Shown piece after piece: positions 20,687 to 30,019 of a stretch of DNA of 64,000 nucleotides; position 1 is the stretch's first letter, and each line of letters starts with the position of its first letter. This DNA is from Hahella chejuensis KCTC 2396 (GTDB lineage: Bacteria > Pseudomonadota > Gammaproteobacteria > Pseudomonadales > Oleiphilaceae): contig NC_007645.1 of assembly GCF_000012985.1 (NCBI RefSeq), positions 4,858,581 through 4,922,580 of the forward strand, given 5' to 3'. The position numbers and the translations under genes were made by a program. A model generated the notes under the pieces. The model was not told the DNA's origin. It ran no database searches and was given only the letters and a program-made list of their open reading frames with translations.

Positions 20687-23527
20687 TTAAATAGTAAAGG
20701 CATCGTTAACTAATTTAGCTTGCTCTTCCGCATGGACATGACCATAGCCCGCAGCAGGAGCGGCGGAGCCTGGACGTCCAGCGTACTCGAGATAGAGTTT
20801 CGGGTGCGTCTTCGCGAGGACGTTACGCATATGGTGCTGACTGCAGTACCAAGCGCCCTGGTTCATGGGCTCTTCCTGACACCAAACGATATTGGTCAAC
20901 TTCTTGTACGCAGACAGAACTTCTTCCAAATCGTCTTCGGGGAACGGGTACAACTGCTCTATGCGGATAATCGCCACGTCCTGTATGTTTTCATTACGAC
21001 GCTTATCCAACAAGTCGTAATACACCTTACCGCTACACATAATGACCCGGCGAACCTGCTTCGGATCGATATGATCGTCGATCTCGCCAAGGACTGTGTA
21101 GAAGTGACCTTCGGCAAGCTCCTCAACCGTAGAGACTGCGTCTTTATGGCGCAACAGACTCTTCGGACTCATCGCCACCAGAGGCTTACGCAGCGGACGC
21201 TTAACCTGACGACGCAGCATATGGAACACCTGCGCAGGCGTGGTCGGCACGCAGACTTGGATGTTGTGCTCAGCGCACAACTGCAGATAACGCTCCAGAC
21301 GCGCTGAAGAGTGCTCTGGCCCCTGCCCTTCATAGCCGTGCGGCAACAGCATGGTCAGACCGCACAGACGGCCCCACTTGTGCTCGCCACTGGTGATGAA
21401 CTGGTCGATAACAACCTGGGCTCCGTTAGCGAAGTCGCCGAACTGAGCCTCCCAAATCACCAGCGTTTTCGGGTTCGTGGTCGCGTAACCGTATTCGAAC
21501 GCCAACACCGCCTCTTCAGAGAGGTAGGAGTCGTAAATATCGAACACAGGCTGACCTTCCGCCAAATGTTGCAACGGAATATGCAAACCACCGTCCTTCT
21601 GATTATGAAGAACCGCATGTCTATGGGAGAAAGTGCCGCGACCAACATCCTGACCGGTAAGACGTATGCTGTGACCTTCATGCAACAGCGTCGCATACGC
21701 CATAACTTCTGCATAACCCCAGTTCACCGGCATGGCGCTTTGGGTCATTTTCTTGCGGTCTTCCAAGATTTTGGAGACCTGACGCTGAGGCACGAATCCG
21801 TCAGGCAGCACATCCATTTTCCGGCCGAGCTTCTGCAGCGTTTTAAGACTGATGCCAGTCTTGCACTTGGCTGTCCATTGGTGGCCCAGGTAGGGGGACC
21901 AGTCAACAAACAGCTCTTTATTAGGCTCTTTCACCAAGCTCTTAACGACGTGATCGCCTTTATCCAGCAGATCGCGATATTCGTTTTCCAGGCGAGCGGA
22001 TTCTTCCTCGGTGATGACGCCTTCGTTAATCAACCGCTGAGCGTAAATCTGGCGGGTGGTTGGCAGGCTTTTAATGCACTGATACATCAGCGGCTGAGTC
22101 GCAGAAGGCTCATCCGCTTCGTTGTGACCTCGGCGGCGATAGCACAACAGGTCGATAACCACATCTTTCTTAAAGGTGTTGCGATAATCCATCGCCACCT
22201 GTGTAACGAACAGAACCGCTTCCGGATCATCGCCGTTGACGTGGAAAATTGGCGCTTGAACCATTTTCGCAACGTCGGTGCAATATTCGGTGGAACGCGC
22301 GTCTTCACGGCGGTGAGTAGTGAAACCGACCTGATTATTAATGATGATGTGGACAGTGCCGCCAACGCCGTAGCCACGGGTCTGGCTCATCTGGAACGTT
22401 TCCATGACCACGCCCTGACCCGCGAACGCCGCGTCGCCATGCATGATGACAGGCACGACCGCATCGCCGGCAGTATCGTCACGACGGTCCTGGCGCGCTC
22501 TTACAGAACCTTCCACTACCGGGGATACGATTTCCAAGTGCGAAGGATTGAACGCCAACGCCAAATGAACTTCGCCGCCCGGAGTCAGCACGTTGGAAGA
22601 GAAGCCCTGGTGATACTTCACGTCGCCGGAACCTTCATCCAACAGTCGCTTGCCTTCGAACTCATCAAACAAGGCTTTAGGGTTTTTACCCAAGGTGTTG
22701 ACCAGCACGTTGAGACGACCACGGTGCGCCATACCGATAACGATTTCTTTGGCGCCGTAGCTTCCCGCTCTCTGAATCAACTCATCCAGCAGGGGAATCA
22801 AGCTCTCGCCGCCTTCAAGGCCAAAGCGCTTGGTGCCTGGATAACGTGAAGATAAGTATTTTTCGAGACCTTCCGCCGCACTCAATCTTTCCAGCAGATG
22901 GTAGCGGCGCTCTTTCTCATAAACAGGATGCGAGCGCACTGATTCAAGGCGCTGCTGAACCCAGCGCTTTTCTTCAGTGTTAACGATATGCATGTACTCA
23001 GCGCCGACGGTATCGCAGTAGGTAAACTCCAAACCGCGAATAATCTCGCCGAAAGTCATGGTCTCTACGCCGAAGCACAACGATCCGGTCTGAAATACAG
23101 TATCCAGATCCGCCTTGGTCAAACCATGGTATTCCAACTCCATGTCTGCGACATGCTCGCGCACCATCAGATTGAGAGGGTCCAGCTTGGCTTTCTGATG
23201 TCCACGAAAACGGTAGGTGTTGATCAGCTGCAGCACCTTAACTTGTTTACGTTCGTGCTCAGTGCTGACTAATGAGGTTGGACTGGCTTCGACAGCCGCT
23301 GCGCGTCTGCGCGACAGTTTCAGGAACTGCTCTTTAATGACCGAGTGAGGGACATCCTGGCTGGGTAGTCCTTCCTCTTTTGGCAGTTTGTCGAAATACT
23401 CACGCCAGGCCTGGGGTATGCCGTTAGGATCGGTGAGATAGGTCTCATAGAGTTGCTCAACATAGGCAAAGTTCCCACCTGCCAAATGGGAAGTCCGCCA
23501 CAGCTGCTCCATCGTGCTTTCGTGCAT
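20687..23527 (-). CDS. sucA: 2-oxoglutarate dehydrogenase E1
   Basis: This is the thiamine-diphosphate-dependent decarboxylase of the 2-oxoglutarate dehydrogenase complex. The 946 residues match the family. It has the N-terminal E2-interacting stretch, ALAFNPSHLEIVSPVVEGSVRARQDR, the ThDP-binding MHGDAAFAGQG through NNQVGFTT block, and RRGHNEADEPSATQPLMY. C-terminal transketolase pyrimidine-domain motifs include GQDVGRGTFSHRHAVLHNQ and LPHGYEGQGPEHSSAR. The start ATG at 23527 gives MHESTMEQLWRTSHLAGGN; an internal ATG at residue 6 would be the more usual N-terminus, so the exact start is uncertain by five codons. Confidence 0.97.
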   Translation of the reverse strand: MHESTMEQLWRTSHLAGGNFAYVEQLYETYLTDPNGIPQAWREYFDKLPKEEGLPSQDVPHSVIKEQFLKLSRRRAAAVEASPTSLVSTEHERKQVKVLQLINTYRFRGHQKAKLDPLNLMVREHVADMELEYHGLTKADLDTVFQTGSLCFGVETMTFGEIIRGLEFTYCDTVGAEYMHIVNTEEKRWVQQRLESVRSHPVYEKERRYHLLERLSAAEGLEKYLSSRYPGTKRFGLEGGESLIPLLDELIQRAGSYGAKEIVIGMAHRGRLNVLVNTLGKNPKALFDEFEGKRLLDEGSGDVKYHQGFSSNVLTPGGEVHLALAFNPSHLEIVSPVVEGSVRARQDRRDDTAGDAVVPVIMHGDAAFAGQGVVMETFQMSQTRGYGVGGTVHIIINNQVGFTTHRREDARSTEYCTDVAKMVQAPIFHVNGDDPEAVLFVTQVAMDYRNTFKKDVVIDLLCYRRRGHNEADEPSATQPLMYQCIKSLPTTRQIYAQRLINEGVITEEESARLENEYRDLLDKGDHVVKSLVKEPNKELFVDWSPYLGHQWTAKCKTGISLKTLQKLGRKMDVLPDGFVPQRQVSKILEDRKKMTQSAMPVNWGYAEVMAYATLLHEGHSIRLTGQDVGRGTFSHRHAVLHNQKDGGLHIPLQHLAEGQPVFDIYDSYLSEEAVLAFEYGYATTNPKTLVIWEAQFGDFANGAQVVIDQFITSGEHKWGRLCGLTMLLPHGYEGQGPEHSSARLERYLQLCAEHNIQVCVPTTPAQVFHMLRRQVKRPLRKPLVAMSPKSLLRHKDAVSTVEELAEGHFYTVLGEIDDHIDPKQVRRVIMCSGKVYYDLLDKRRNENIQDVAIIRIEQLYPFPEDDLEEVLSAYKKLTNIVWCQEEPMNQGAWYCSQHHMRNVLAKTHPKLYLEYAGRPGSAAPAAGYGHVHAEEQAKLVNDAFTI

Positions 23528-23722
23528 ATAGCTCGCCTTGGTTGCATCAGGGAACTATCTGCTTAAGGCCACTGATTACGGCTCGTTCCAGCGTCGCAAA
23601 GGCGTGCCAAACCACAGATAGCGCAGAGGACATCTGCATAACCCCGTAGGTTTACAACAGTAAACCACCCCGTCCAATTGATGGAGGGAGTGGATTTCCT
23701 ACCAGTTCAGTTTGTTTATGTC

Positions 23723-23748
23723 GCGCGCGTGTTCTGCAACACGTGCGC
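23723..23748 (-). repeat. GC-rich hairpin between sdhB and sucA
   Basis: GCGCGCGTGTT-CTGC-AACACGTGCGC forms an 11 bp stem with one G-T wobble in the 292 bp sdhB-sucA gap. It has no T tract on either side, so it is more likely an mRNA 3' stabiliser or partial terminator for sdh than a full stop. Confidence 0.55.
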
Positions 23749-23819
23749 GCTATTAGCTTCTTAGTATAGACAGCTAATTCAGCAACGACCGTAACAGTGT
23801 AATTTTTTAAATTATAGTT

Positions 23820-24524
23820 TTAAGTAGCACGCTGTAAGAGCATATTGCGTATGTGGCCGATGGCTCTGGTTGGGTTCAGGCCTTTCGGACAAACACTTAC
23901 GCAATTCATGATTCCCCGGCAGCGGAATACGCTGAACGGGTCGTCGAGATTCGCCAATCTTTCTTCGGTAGAAGTGTCGCGACTGTCGACCAGGAATCTG
24001 TATGCCTGCAACAAGCCTGCGGGACCAACGAACTTATCTGGGTTCCACCAGAACGACGGGCATGAAGTAGAACAGCACGCACATAGAATACATTCATACA
24101 GGCCGTCCAGCTTTTCACGCTCTTCGGGTGACTGCAATCGCTCTATCGCAGGAGGCGGATTGTCATTCACCAGGAATGGCTTAATTTTCTCGTACTGCTT
24201 GTAGAAAATCGCCATATCCACAACCAAGTCGCGAATAACCGGCAACCCTGGCAATGGCCGCAATACCAGCTTGTTGTTCTTCACCACCTGAGAAAGAGGG
24301 GTGATACAGGCCAAGCCGTTCTTGCCGTTCATATTCATGCCGTCCGAACCGCACACGCCCTCACGGCATGAGCGACGGTACGCCAGGGTCGGGTCTTTTT
24401 CTTTCATCAGTCCCAGCACGTCGAGAACCATAAGGTCCTTGCCCGCAGGGACTTCCAGCTCCACATCCTGCATGTAGGGAGCTTCGTCAACTTCCGGATT
24501 ATAACGATAGATGCTTACCAACAT
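23820..24524 (-). CDS. sdhB: Succinate dehydrogenase iron-sulfur subunit
   Basis: SdhB passes electrons from the SdhA flavin to quinone through three iron-sulfur clusters. The [2Fe-2S] ligands are in CREGVCGSDGMNMNG plus a later Cys (LACIT). The [4Fe-4S] and [3Fe-4S] ligands are in CILCACCSTSCPSFWW and CRGIMNCVSVCPKGLNP. The 234 residues match the family. It ends the sdhCDAB block, 21 bp after sdhA. Confidence 0.98.
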   Translation of the reverse strand: MLVSIYRYNPEVDEAPYMQDVELEVPAGKDLMVLDVLGLMKEKDPTLAYRRSCREGVCGSDGMNMNGKNGLACITPLSQVVKNNKLVLRPLPGLPVIRDLVVDMAIFYKQYEKIKPFLVNDNPPPAIERLQSPEEREKLDGLYECILCACCSTSCPSFWWNPDKFVGPAGLLQAYRFLVDSRDTSTEERLANLDDPFSVFRCRGIMNCVSVCPKGLNPTRAIGHIRNMLLQRAT

Positions 24525-24545
24525 AACTCTGTCTCCCCAACGACA

Positions 24546-26318
24546 CTAGTAACTACGAGCTTTCGGAGGAAATGGCTCCACAATTTTCGGCGCGAAGTTC
24601 ACTTCCCGCTTGCTTACCCGCTTGTCTACAGGGAAGTAAAGAGAGTGCTTCAGCCAATTGTCGTCGTCCCGTTCAGTGTAGTCGTTACGGGCGTGCGCTC
24701 CGCGGCTTTCCTTTCTTTCTTCAGCCGCAACAGCCGTCGCATAAGCGACTTCGTACAGGTTATCCAGCTCTAAAGCTTCGATACGAGCGGTGTTGAACGC
24801 CATACTCTTATCTTCAAGAACCGTGTTCTTCACACGACCGCCCAGCTCTTCCAGCAACTTCAGACCTTTCTGCATGCTTTCGCCATCACGGAATACACCG
24901 AAATATAGCTGCATGGTGTTCTGCAAGTCTTTACGTACTTCCGCCACTTTTTCGGAGCCGGCGCCGCTATTCAATCTGTCCAGACGCGCCATAGTTGCAT
25001 CAATATCTGATTCGGATGCGTCATCCACGCCATAGCCGTCTTTCAACATCTTCTCGATGTGAAGCCCCGCTGCGCGACCAAATACAACCAAATCCAACAG
25101 CGAGTTGCCGCCCAGGCGGTTGGCGCCGTGTACGGATACGCATGCGACTTCGCCGCAGGCGAACAGACCATCGATGACGATGTCGTTGCCATTTGCGTCC
25201 TGGGTCAGTGCCTGACCGCCAATATTGGTCGGGATACCGCCCATCATGTAGTGACAGGTCGGCACAACAGGAATCGGCTCTTTAGCAGGATCTACGTGAG
25301 CGAAAGTTTTAGACAGCTCCACGATGCCTGGCAAACGCAAGTGCAGCGTCTCTTCACCCAGATGATCCAGTTTCAGCAACACGTGGTCTTTGTTGGGACC
25401 GCAACCGCGACCTTCAAGAATTTCCATAATCATGGAACGGGCGACAACGTCACGACCCGCCAGGTCTTTTGCGTTCGGCGCATAGCGCTCCATGAAACGC
25501 TCGCCTTCGCCATTAATCAGATAACCGCCTTCACCGCGACAACCTTCCGTCACCAATACGCCTGCGCCGGCGATACCGGTCGGGTGGAACTGCCACATTT
25601 CCATGTCTTGCGCCGGGAAGCCTGCGCGAAGAGCCATACCAACGCCATCGCCAGTATTGATTAATGCGTTAGTAGTGGATGCGTAGATACGGCCTGCGCC
25701 GCCGGTAGCCAAAACTGTCGCCTTGGCTTTCACGTATACGGTTTCGCCGGTTTCAATACAGATAGCCGTTACGCCGACTACCGCGCCTGACTGGTTTTTC
25801 ACCAAGTCCACTGCGTACCATTCATTTAAAAAGGTAGTGCCGCCGCGCAAGTTGCCTTGATACAGAGTGTGCAGCAGTGCGTGACCAGTACGGTCCGCCG
25901 CCGCGCAGGTGCGGGCGGCCTGGCCGCCCTTACCGAAATCTTTGGACTGACCGCCAAAAGGACGCTGATAGATACGTCCAGTCTCCGTACGGGAGAATGG
26001 CAGCCCCATGTGCTCCAGCTCAAATACAGCTTGAGGACCTACCGAACACATATATTCGATTGCATCCTGGTCGCCAATATAGTCCGACCCCTTGACTGTG
26101 TCGTACATGTGCCAACGCCAGTCGTCATTTGGGTCCGAACTGGCGATCGCGCAGGTGATCCCGCCCTGAGCGGAAACAGTGTGAGAACGAGTTGGGAATA
26201 CTTTGGTGATACAAGCGGTTTTAACGCCGGACTCCGTCAATTGCAGCGCCGCGCGCATCCCGGCGCCGCCGCCGCCAATTACGATCGCATCGTAAGAGAG
26301 AGTTCTAAGTTTAGACAT
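24546..26318 (-). CDS. sdhA: Succinate dehydrogenase flavoprotein subunit
   Basis: SdhA oxidises succinate to fumarate at a covalently bound [16 protein letters not shown] binds the FAD dinucleotide, and the flavinylated histidine is H46 in [11 protein letters not shown]. Substrate-site segments include [26 protein letters not shown] and [21 protein letters not shown]. At 590 residues it is full length. It starts 3 bp after sdhD. Confidence 0.98.
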   Translation of the reverse strand: MSKLRTLSYDAIVIGGGGAGMRAALQLTESGVKTACITKVFPTRSHTVSAQGGITCAIASSDPNDDWRWHMYDTVKGSDYIGDQDAIEYMCSVGPQAVFELEHMGLPFSRTETGRIYQRPFGGQSKDFGKGGQAARTCAAADRTGHALLHTLYQGNLRGGTTFLNEWYAVDLVKNQSGAVVGVTAICIETGETVYVKAKATVLATGGAGRIYASTTNALINTGDGVGMALRAGFPAQDMEMWQFHPTGIAGAGVLVTEGCRGEGGYLINGEGERFMERYAPNAKDLAGRDVVARSMIMEILEGRGCGPNKDHVLLKLDHLGEETLHLRLPGIVELSKTFAHVDPAKEPIPVVPTCHYMMGGIPTNIGGQALTQDANGNDIVIDGLFACGEVACVSVHGANRLGGNSLLDLVVFGRAAGLHIEKMLKDGYGVDDASESDIDATMARLDRLNSGAGSEKVAEVRKDLQNTMQLYFGVFRDGESMQKGLKLLEELGGRVKNTVLEDKSMAFNTARIEALELDNLYEVAYATAVAAEERKESRGAHARNDYTERDDDNWLKHSLYFPVDKRVSKREVNFAPKIVEPFPPKARSY

Positions 26319-26321
26319 GGA

Positions 26322-26669
26322 TTACAGCCCCCACAAAATTTGCACGCCCCAGATGAAGTAAACAAACATGATAGTTCCGCACGCTGCTTGCGCAACGAAA
26401 CGGATCACGCCGTTTTTCATGTAGTCAGTGGTAATCGTCCACAAACCTATCCACGCATGGGCGCCAAGCGCCACCAGCGCAGCCAGGGAGAAAATTCTCA
26501 TCCAAGTCTTGGCGAACAGTGCGCTCCATACTTCATAGGTCAGATCCGGCGTAAACACCAGGACGCCAACCATAAATGCAGTATAAAGAGCCAACACCAC
26601 AGCGGAGACCCGCTGCACCATCCAATCATATGCGCCGCTACGGCCTAAATTGGTGACGCTGGTTACCAT
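26322..26669 (-). CDS. sdhD: Succinate dehydrogenase membrane anchor SdhD
   Basis: SdhD is a hydrophobic membrane anchor that forms the quinone and heme b site with SdhC. The roughly 115 residues contain three membrane helices (about 20-40, 53-78, 88-112). HAWIGLWTITTDYM carries the family histidine and quinone-site residues, as in E. coli SdhD HAWIGMWQVLTDY. The start is set at ATG 26669 because GGGAG lies 7 bases upstream; the alternative TTG at 26675 lies too close to it. It overlaps sdhC by 7 bases. Confidence 0.95.
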   Translation of the reverse strand: MVTSVTNLGRSGAYDWMVQRVSAVVLALYTAFMVGVLVFTPDLTYEVWSALFAKTWMRIFSLAALVALGAHAWIGLWTITTDYMKNGVIRFVAQAACGTIMFVYFIWGVQILWGL

Positions 26670-27061
26670 ATCCAAACTCCCGCCAACAGAATGAGCACAA
26701 CAGACACGGCTATCACAACCTTCGCTGCGATCTGCCCGCCCTTCAGGGTTTCACCGATCCCAGCATCCATGATGAGGTGCTTGATGCCAGCAACGAAGTG
26801 ATAGAACAATGCGGCAAGAATGCCCCAGAGAATTAGTTTTGCAAGAAAACTGTCCATGACTGACTGAAGGGAAGCGAAACTTTCCTTACTCGCCAGAGAT
26901 GCGTCGAGCCCCCACAACAGGAACGCCATTGCAATGAAGATAATTACACCTGATATCCGATGCAGAATAGATGTAATTGCGGGTAGAGGAAAATGGAATT
27001 TCGTCAGATCTAGATTAACAGGTCTTTTGCTATTCACAGCTTCACACTCGATTATAGCCAT
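26663..27061 (-). CDS. sdhC: Succinate dehydrogenase cytochrome b556 subunit SdhC
   Basis: SdhC is the heme-binding membrane subunit of complex II. RPVNLDLTKFHFPLPAITSILHRISGVI is the family N-terminal signature, including the quinone-site Ser and Arg. FYHFVAGIKHLIMDAGIG carries the heme-ligand histidine. Three membrane helices fit. The start is ambiguous: ATG 27061 adds MAIIECEA before the usual VNSKRPVN, whereas GTG at 27037 would give the common N-terminus. Neither has a strong ribosome site. It is the first gene of the sdh-suc unit. Confidence 0.94.
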   Translation of the reverse strand: MAIIECEAVNSKRPVNLDLTKFHFPLPAITSILHRISGVIIFIAMAFLLWGLDASLASKESFASLQSVMDSFLAKLILWGILAALFYHFVAGIKHLIMDAGIGETLKGGQIAAKVVIAVSVVLILLAGVWIW

Positions 27062-27652
27062 ACAGGCGGATTATTTAAGAATGGACCTATTTGGCGGCGG
27101 GAATCCTTATGAGGCCTCCGCTTACGGGTTGCAGATTATAGTTTCCCACCTGGTAAATTACAAACGCAACAACCGTTTATAGACCACTTAATTTAGCGCC
27201 GAACATGAGCTTTTCCGATTTGAGCCGGCGATTTATTCTTTCATACGCAGCGTAAAGCCCCTCAGCTCAATACCCGGAAGTATTTTATACCCATTCGAAA
27301 GAACTACTTTCTTCACTGATAACAACGCCCCTCCTCTTTATAAGCTATTTTAATTGGTGTTTTTTAAACGTCATCGGCAGTATTTTCATTACAAGGGCTT
27401 AAAAAAAGTCGGTTAGACCATTATTATGACCTCGCTTTTTATTAAGCCGACCTTGTATAAAGCCAGAATAAAGGCTGAGAGGCCACTGACGAGCGTCAAC
27501 CTCCGCCCGCCGGTCCTAACCGGCGCCGGATGCGCCTGACGCCATTGCGCAATCAACGTCAGACCTACTTAGAAGTCGGCCTGTAAACACGACTGGGCGT
27601 CTGCGCCCGGTAAACACGTACGCATCACTTTAAGTCGATATAGGAGAGCACC
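27062..27652. promoter_or_regulatory. Divergent sdhC / gltA control region
   Basis: This 591 bp gene-free, A/T-rich region separates the sdhCDAB-sucAB-lpd unit from gltA, so promoters for both TCA directions must lie here. AGGAGA just before the gltA ATG is a good ribosome site. Short A- and T-tracts (27353-27366 and 27400-27407) suggest bent DNA. I do not see a confident -35/-10 pair or a named regulator site. Confidence 0.5.
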
Positions 27653-28927
27653 ATGACTGACAAGAAAGCGACGTTATCGGTCAATGGTAAAACAATCGAG
27701 CTTCCGGTTTATTCCGGCGCCACCGGCCCAGACGTCATAGATGTCAGAGGATTGGTTGAAGAAGGTTTGTTTACCTACGATCCAGGCTTCGTATCAACCG
27801 CTGCCTGCGAATCGCAAATCACTTATATAGATGGCGCCAATGGCGTATTACTACACCGTGGGTATCCTATAGAACAGTTGGCCGAAAAGTCCGACTATCT
27901 TGAAGTCTGCTACTTACTGATACACGGCGAATTACCCACTGCGGAGCAGGCGGAAGAATTCCGTAGCACGGTAAAAAATCACACCATGATCCACGAGCAG
28001 CTGAGAAACTTCTTCAATGGTTTCCGGCGCGACGCTCACCCAATGGCGATCATGTGCGGCGTCGTCGGCGCCCTGTCCGCGTTCTATCATGACACCATGG
28101 ACTTCTCTGACGAACACCACCGCGAAATTGCGGCATTCCGCCTGATGGCGAAAATGCCGACCTTGGCGGCGATGTGCTACAAGTACTCCACAGGTCAGCC
28201 GTTCATGTACCCCAGAAACGATCTGGACTACGCAGGCAACTTCCTGCACATGATGTTCGGCACTCCCTGTGAGCCATATCAGGTTAACCCTGTGGTAGCC
28301 AAAGCTATGGACCGCATCTTTGTCCTGCATGCGGACCATGAACAGAACGCATCCACATCAACCGTACGCCTGGCCGGCTCTTCCGGCGCAAACCCCTTCG
28401 CATGCATCGCATCAGGTATCGCAGCACTGTGGGGGCCCGCTCACGGCGGCGCCAACGAAGCCGTACTGAACATGCTTCTGGAAATCGGCGACGAATCTCG
28501 CATTCCAGAGTTTATTCAACGCGCCAAAGACAAGAGCGACCCATTCCGTCTGATGGGCTTCGGACACCGGGTCTACAAGAACTTCGACCCGCGCGCCAAA
28601 GTCATGAAGCAGACTTGCGACGACGTGCTGAAAGAGCTTGGCTGTGAGAACGATCCATTGTTCCGCATCGCACGCGAACTGGAGCGCATCGCCCTGGAAG
28701 ACCCATACTTCGTAGAGAAGAAACTCTACCCCAACGTGGACTTCTACTCCGGCATCATCCTGCGCGCCGTCGGCATTCCGGTTTCCATGTTCACCGTCAT
28801 CTTCGCCATGGCGAGAACCATCGGCTGGTTCTCTCACTGGCACGAAATGGTGAGCTCTTCTTACCGAATCGGTCGTCCGCGCCAGCTGTACACCGGACAC
28901 ACCGCCAGAGACTACCCAAGCAAATAG
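27653..28927 (+). CDS. gltA: Citrate synthase (type II)
   Basis: GltA condenses oxaloacetate and acetyl-CoA into citrate. The 424-residue length and the N-terminal beta-rich extension ([26 protein letters not shown]) are of the Gram-negative hexameric, NADH-sensitive type. The active-site segments [36 protein letters not shown] and [15 protein letters not shown] contain the catalytic His residues, with the catalytic Asp downstream in YPNVDFYSG. It is divergent from sdhC and ends in a clear terminator. Confidence 0.98.
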   Translation: MTDKKATLSVNGKTIELPVYSGATGPDVIDVRGLVEEGLFTYDPGFVSTAACESQITYIDGANGVLLHRGYPIEQLAEKSDYLEVCYLLIHGELPTAEQAEEFRSTVKNHTMIHEQLRNFFNGFRRDAHPMAIMCGVVGALSAFYHDTMDFSDEHHREIAAFRLMAKMPTLAAMCYKYSTGQPFMYPRNDLDYAGNFLHMMFGTPCEPYQVNPVVAKAMDRIFVLHADHEQNASTSTVRLAGSSGANPFACIASGIAALWGPAHGGANEAVLNMLLEIGDESRIPEFIQRAKDKSDPFRLMGFGHRVYKNFDPRAKVMKQTCDDVLKELGCENDPLFRIARELERIALEDPYFVEKKLYPNVDFYSGIILRAVGIPVSMFTVIFAMARTIGWFSHWHEMVSSSYRIGRPRQLYTGHTARDYPSK

Positions 28928-28950
28928 TGTTAGCTTGCCGGTTGACTTGC

Positions 28951-28979
28951 AAAGGCCGCTTATGCGGCCTTTCTTTATT
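28951..28979 (+). terminator. gltA terminator
   Basis: The stem AAAGGCCGC-TTAT-GCGGCCTTT is followed by CTTTATT, 24 bp past the gltA stop; it is a good intrinsic terminator. Confidence 0.85.
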
Positions 28980-29034
28980 GGAGCAACCCGCGCACTATTA
29001 ACCCGTTGGACTTAATCACTCCAGGAAGATAAAC

Positions 29035-29922
29035 ATGGAATCAACTGAAACCGCCGCATTAGGAAGAATTTGTTTCATCGGCCTCGGCGTCATGGGATTC
29101 CCGATGGCCGGCCATCTCGCCAATAATGGCCACCAGGTCACCGTCTACAACCGCAACGTCGAGAAGTCGGAACGCTGGCTGAAGACCCACACCGGCAAAT
29201 TCATCCGCAAGCTGCGGGACGCCGCCCAGTGCGATGTCATAATCTCCTGCGTCGGCGACGACAATGACCTGCGCAGCATCTACTTAGGCGAAGAAGGCCT
29301 CATTAATCAGTTGCGCAAAGGCTCTCTGATCATTGACCACACCACCGCATCCGCCAGTGTCGCCAAAGAACTATTTGAAACCGCCCAAGAGCGCAACATC
29401 GGCTTTCTTGACGCCCCCGTATCCGGCGGACAACAAGGCGCAGAGAACGGCGCCCTGACCATTATGTGTGGAGGCGAAGAAAAAGACTTTGCGAGAGCGC
29501 AAGCCCTCTTCAAGCATTACAGCCGCGCTGCGACCCTGATGGGACACGCCGGCAGCGGCCAGCTGACCAAAATGGCCAACCAGATCGCCATTGCAGGATT
29601 AGTTCAAGGACTGGCGGAAGCGCTGCATTTTGCAGAGCAAGCCGACCTTGATCCGCTGCAAGTGGTGAACGTCATATCCAAAGGCGCTGCACAGTCCTGG
29701 CAAATGGACAACCGTCACAAAACCATGATTGCCGGAGACTACGAGCATGGCTTCGCTGTAGACCTCATGCGCAAGGACTTGTCCATCTGCCTGCGCGAGG
29801 CGTCAAACAACAAAGCCCGCCTCCCTATCACTGCTCTTGTCGATCAATTTTACGCCGAAGTGCAATCCATGGGCGGAGGACGCTGGGACACATCCAGCCT
29901 GCTCGCGCGACTAAAAAGATAA
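29035..29922 (+). CDS. NAD(P)-dependent beta-hydroxyacid dehydrogenase (3-hydroxyisobutyrate dehydrogenase family)
   Basis: A 295-residue enzyme with the N-terminal Rossmann motif FIGLGVMGFPMAGHLANNGH and the substrate-binding signature FLDAPVSGGQQGAENGALTIM. The catalytic lysine is in SGQLTKMANQIAIAG, and MRKDLSICL is the C-terminal family motif. Members reduce or oxidise 3-hydroxyisobutyrate, tartronate semialdehyde or related acids; the exact substrate cannot be told from sequence. It stands alone between the gltA terminator and a bidirectional terminator shared with topA, with GGAAG before the ATG. Confidence 0.88.
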   Translation: MESTETAALGRICFIGLGVMGFPMAGHLANNGHQVTVYNRNVEKSERWLKTHTGKFIRKLRDAAQCDVIISCVGDDNDLRSIYLGEEGLINQLRKGSLIIDHTTASASVAKELFETAQERNIGFLDAPVSGGQQGAENGALTIMCGGEEKDFARAQALFKHYSRAATLMGHAGSGQLTKMANQIAIAGLVQGLAEALHFAEQADLDPLQVVNVISKGAAQSWQMDNRHKTMIAGDYEHGFAVDLMRKDLSICLREASNNKARLPITALVDQFYAEVQSMGGGRWDTSSLLARLKR

Positions 29923-29970
29923 GTCGGCGCACTCGTTCCAAAGCACCGATTCAGGACGGATCAATAAACA

Positions 29971-30002
29971 AAAAAAGGGCGGTGATTAAACCGCCCTTTT
30001 TT
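29971..30002. terminator. Bidirectional terminator (dehydrogenase / topA)
   Basis: GGGCGGT-GATTAA-ACCGCCC is flanked by six A on the left and at least six T on the right, so it reads as an intrinsic terminator on both strands. It sits between the convergent dehydrogenase and topA genes. Confidence 0.92.
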
Positions 30003-30019
30003 CTTTTCGCACTTACCAG

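Noticed and set aside
21311-22849. 512-codon open frame on the plus strand
   Set aside because: Antisense shadow of sucA with no family signature.
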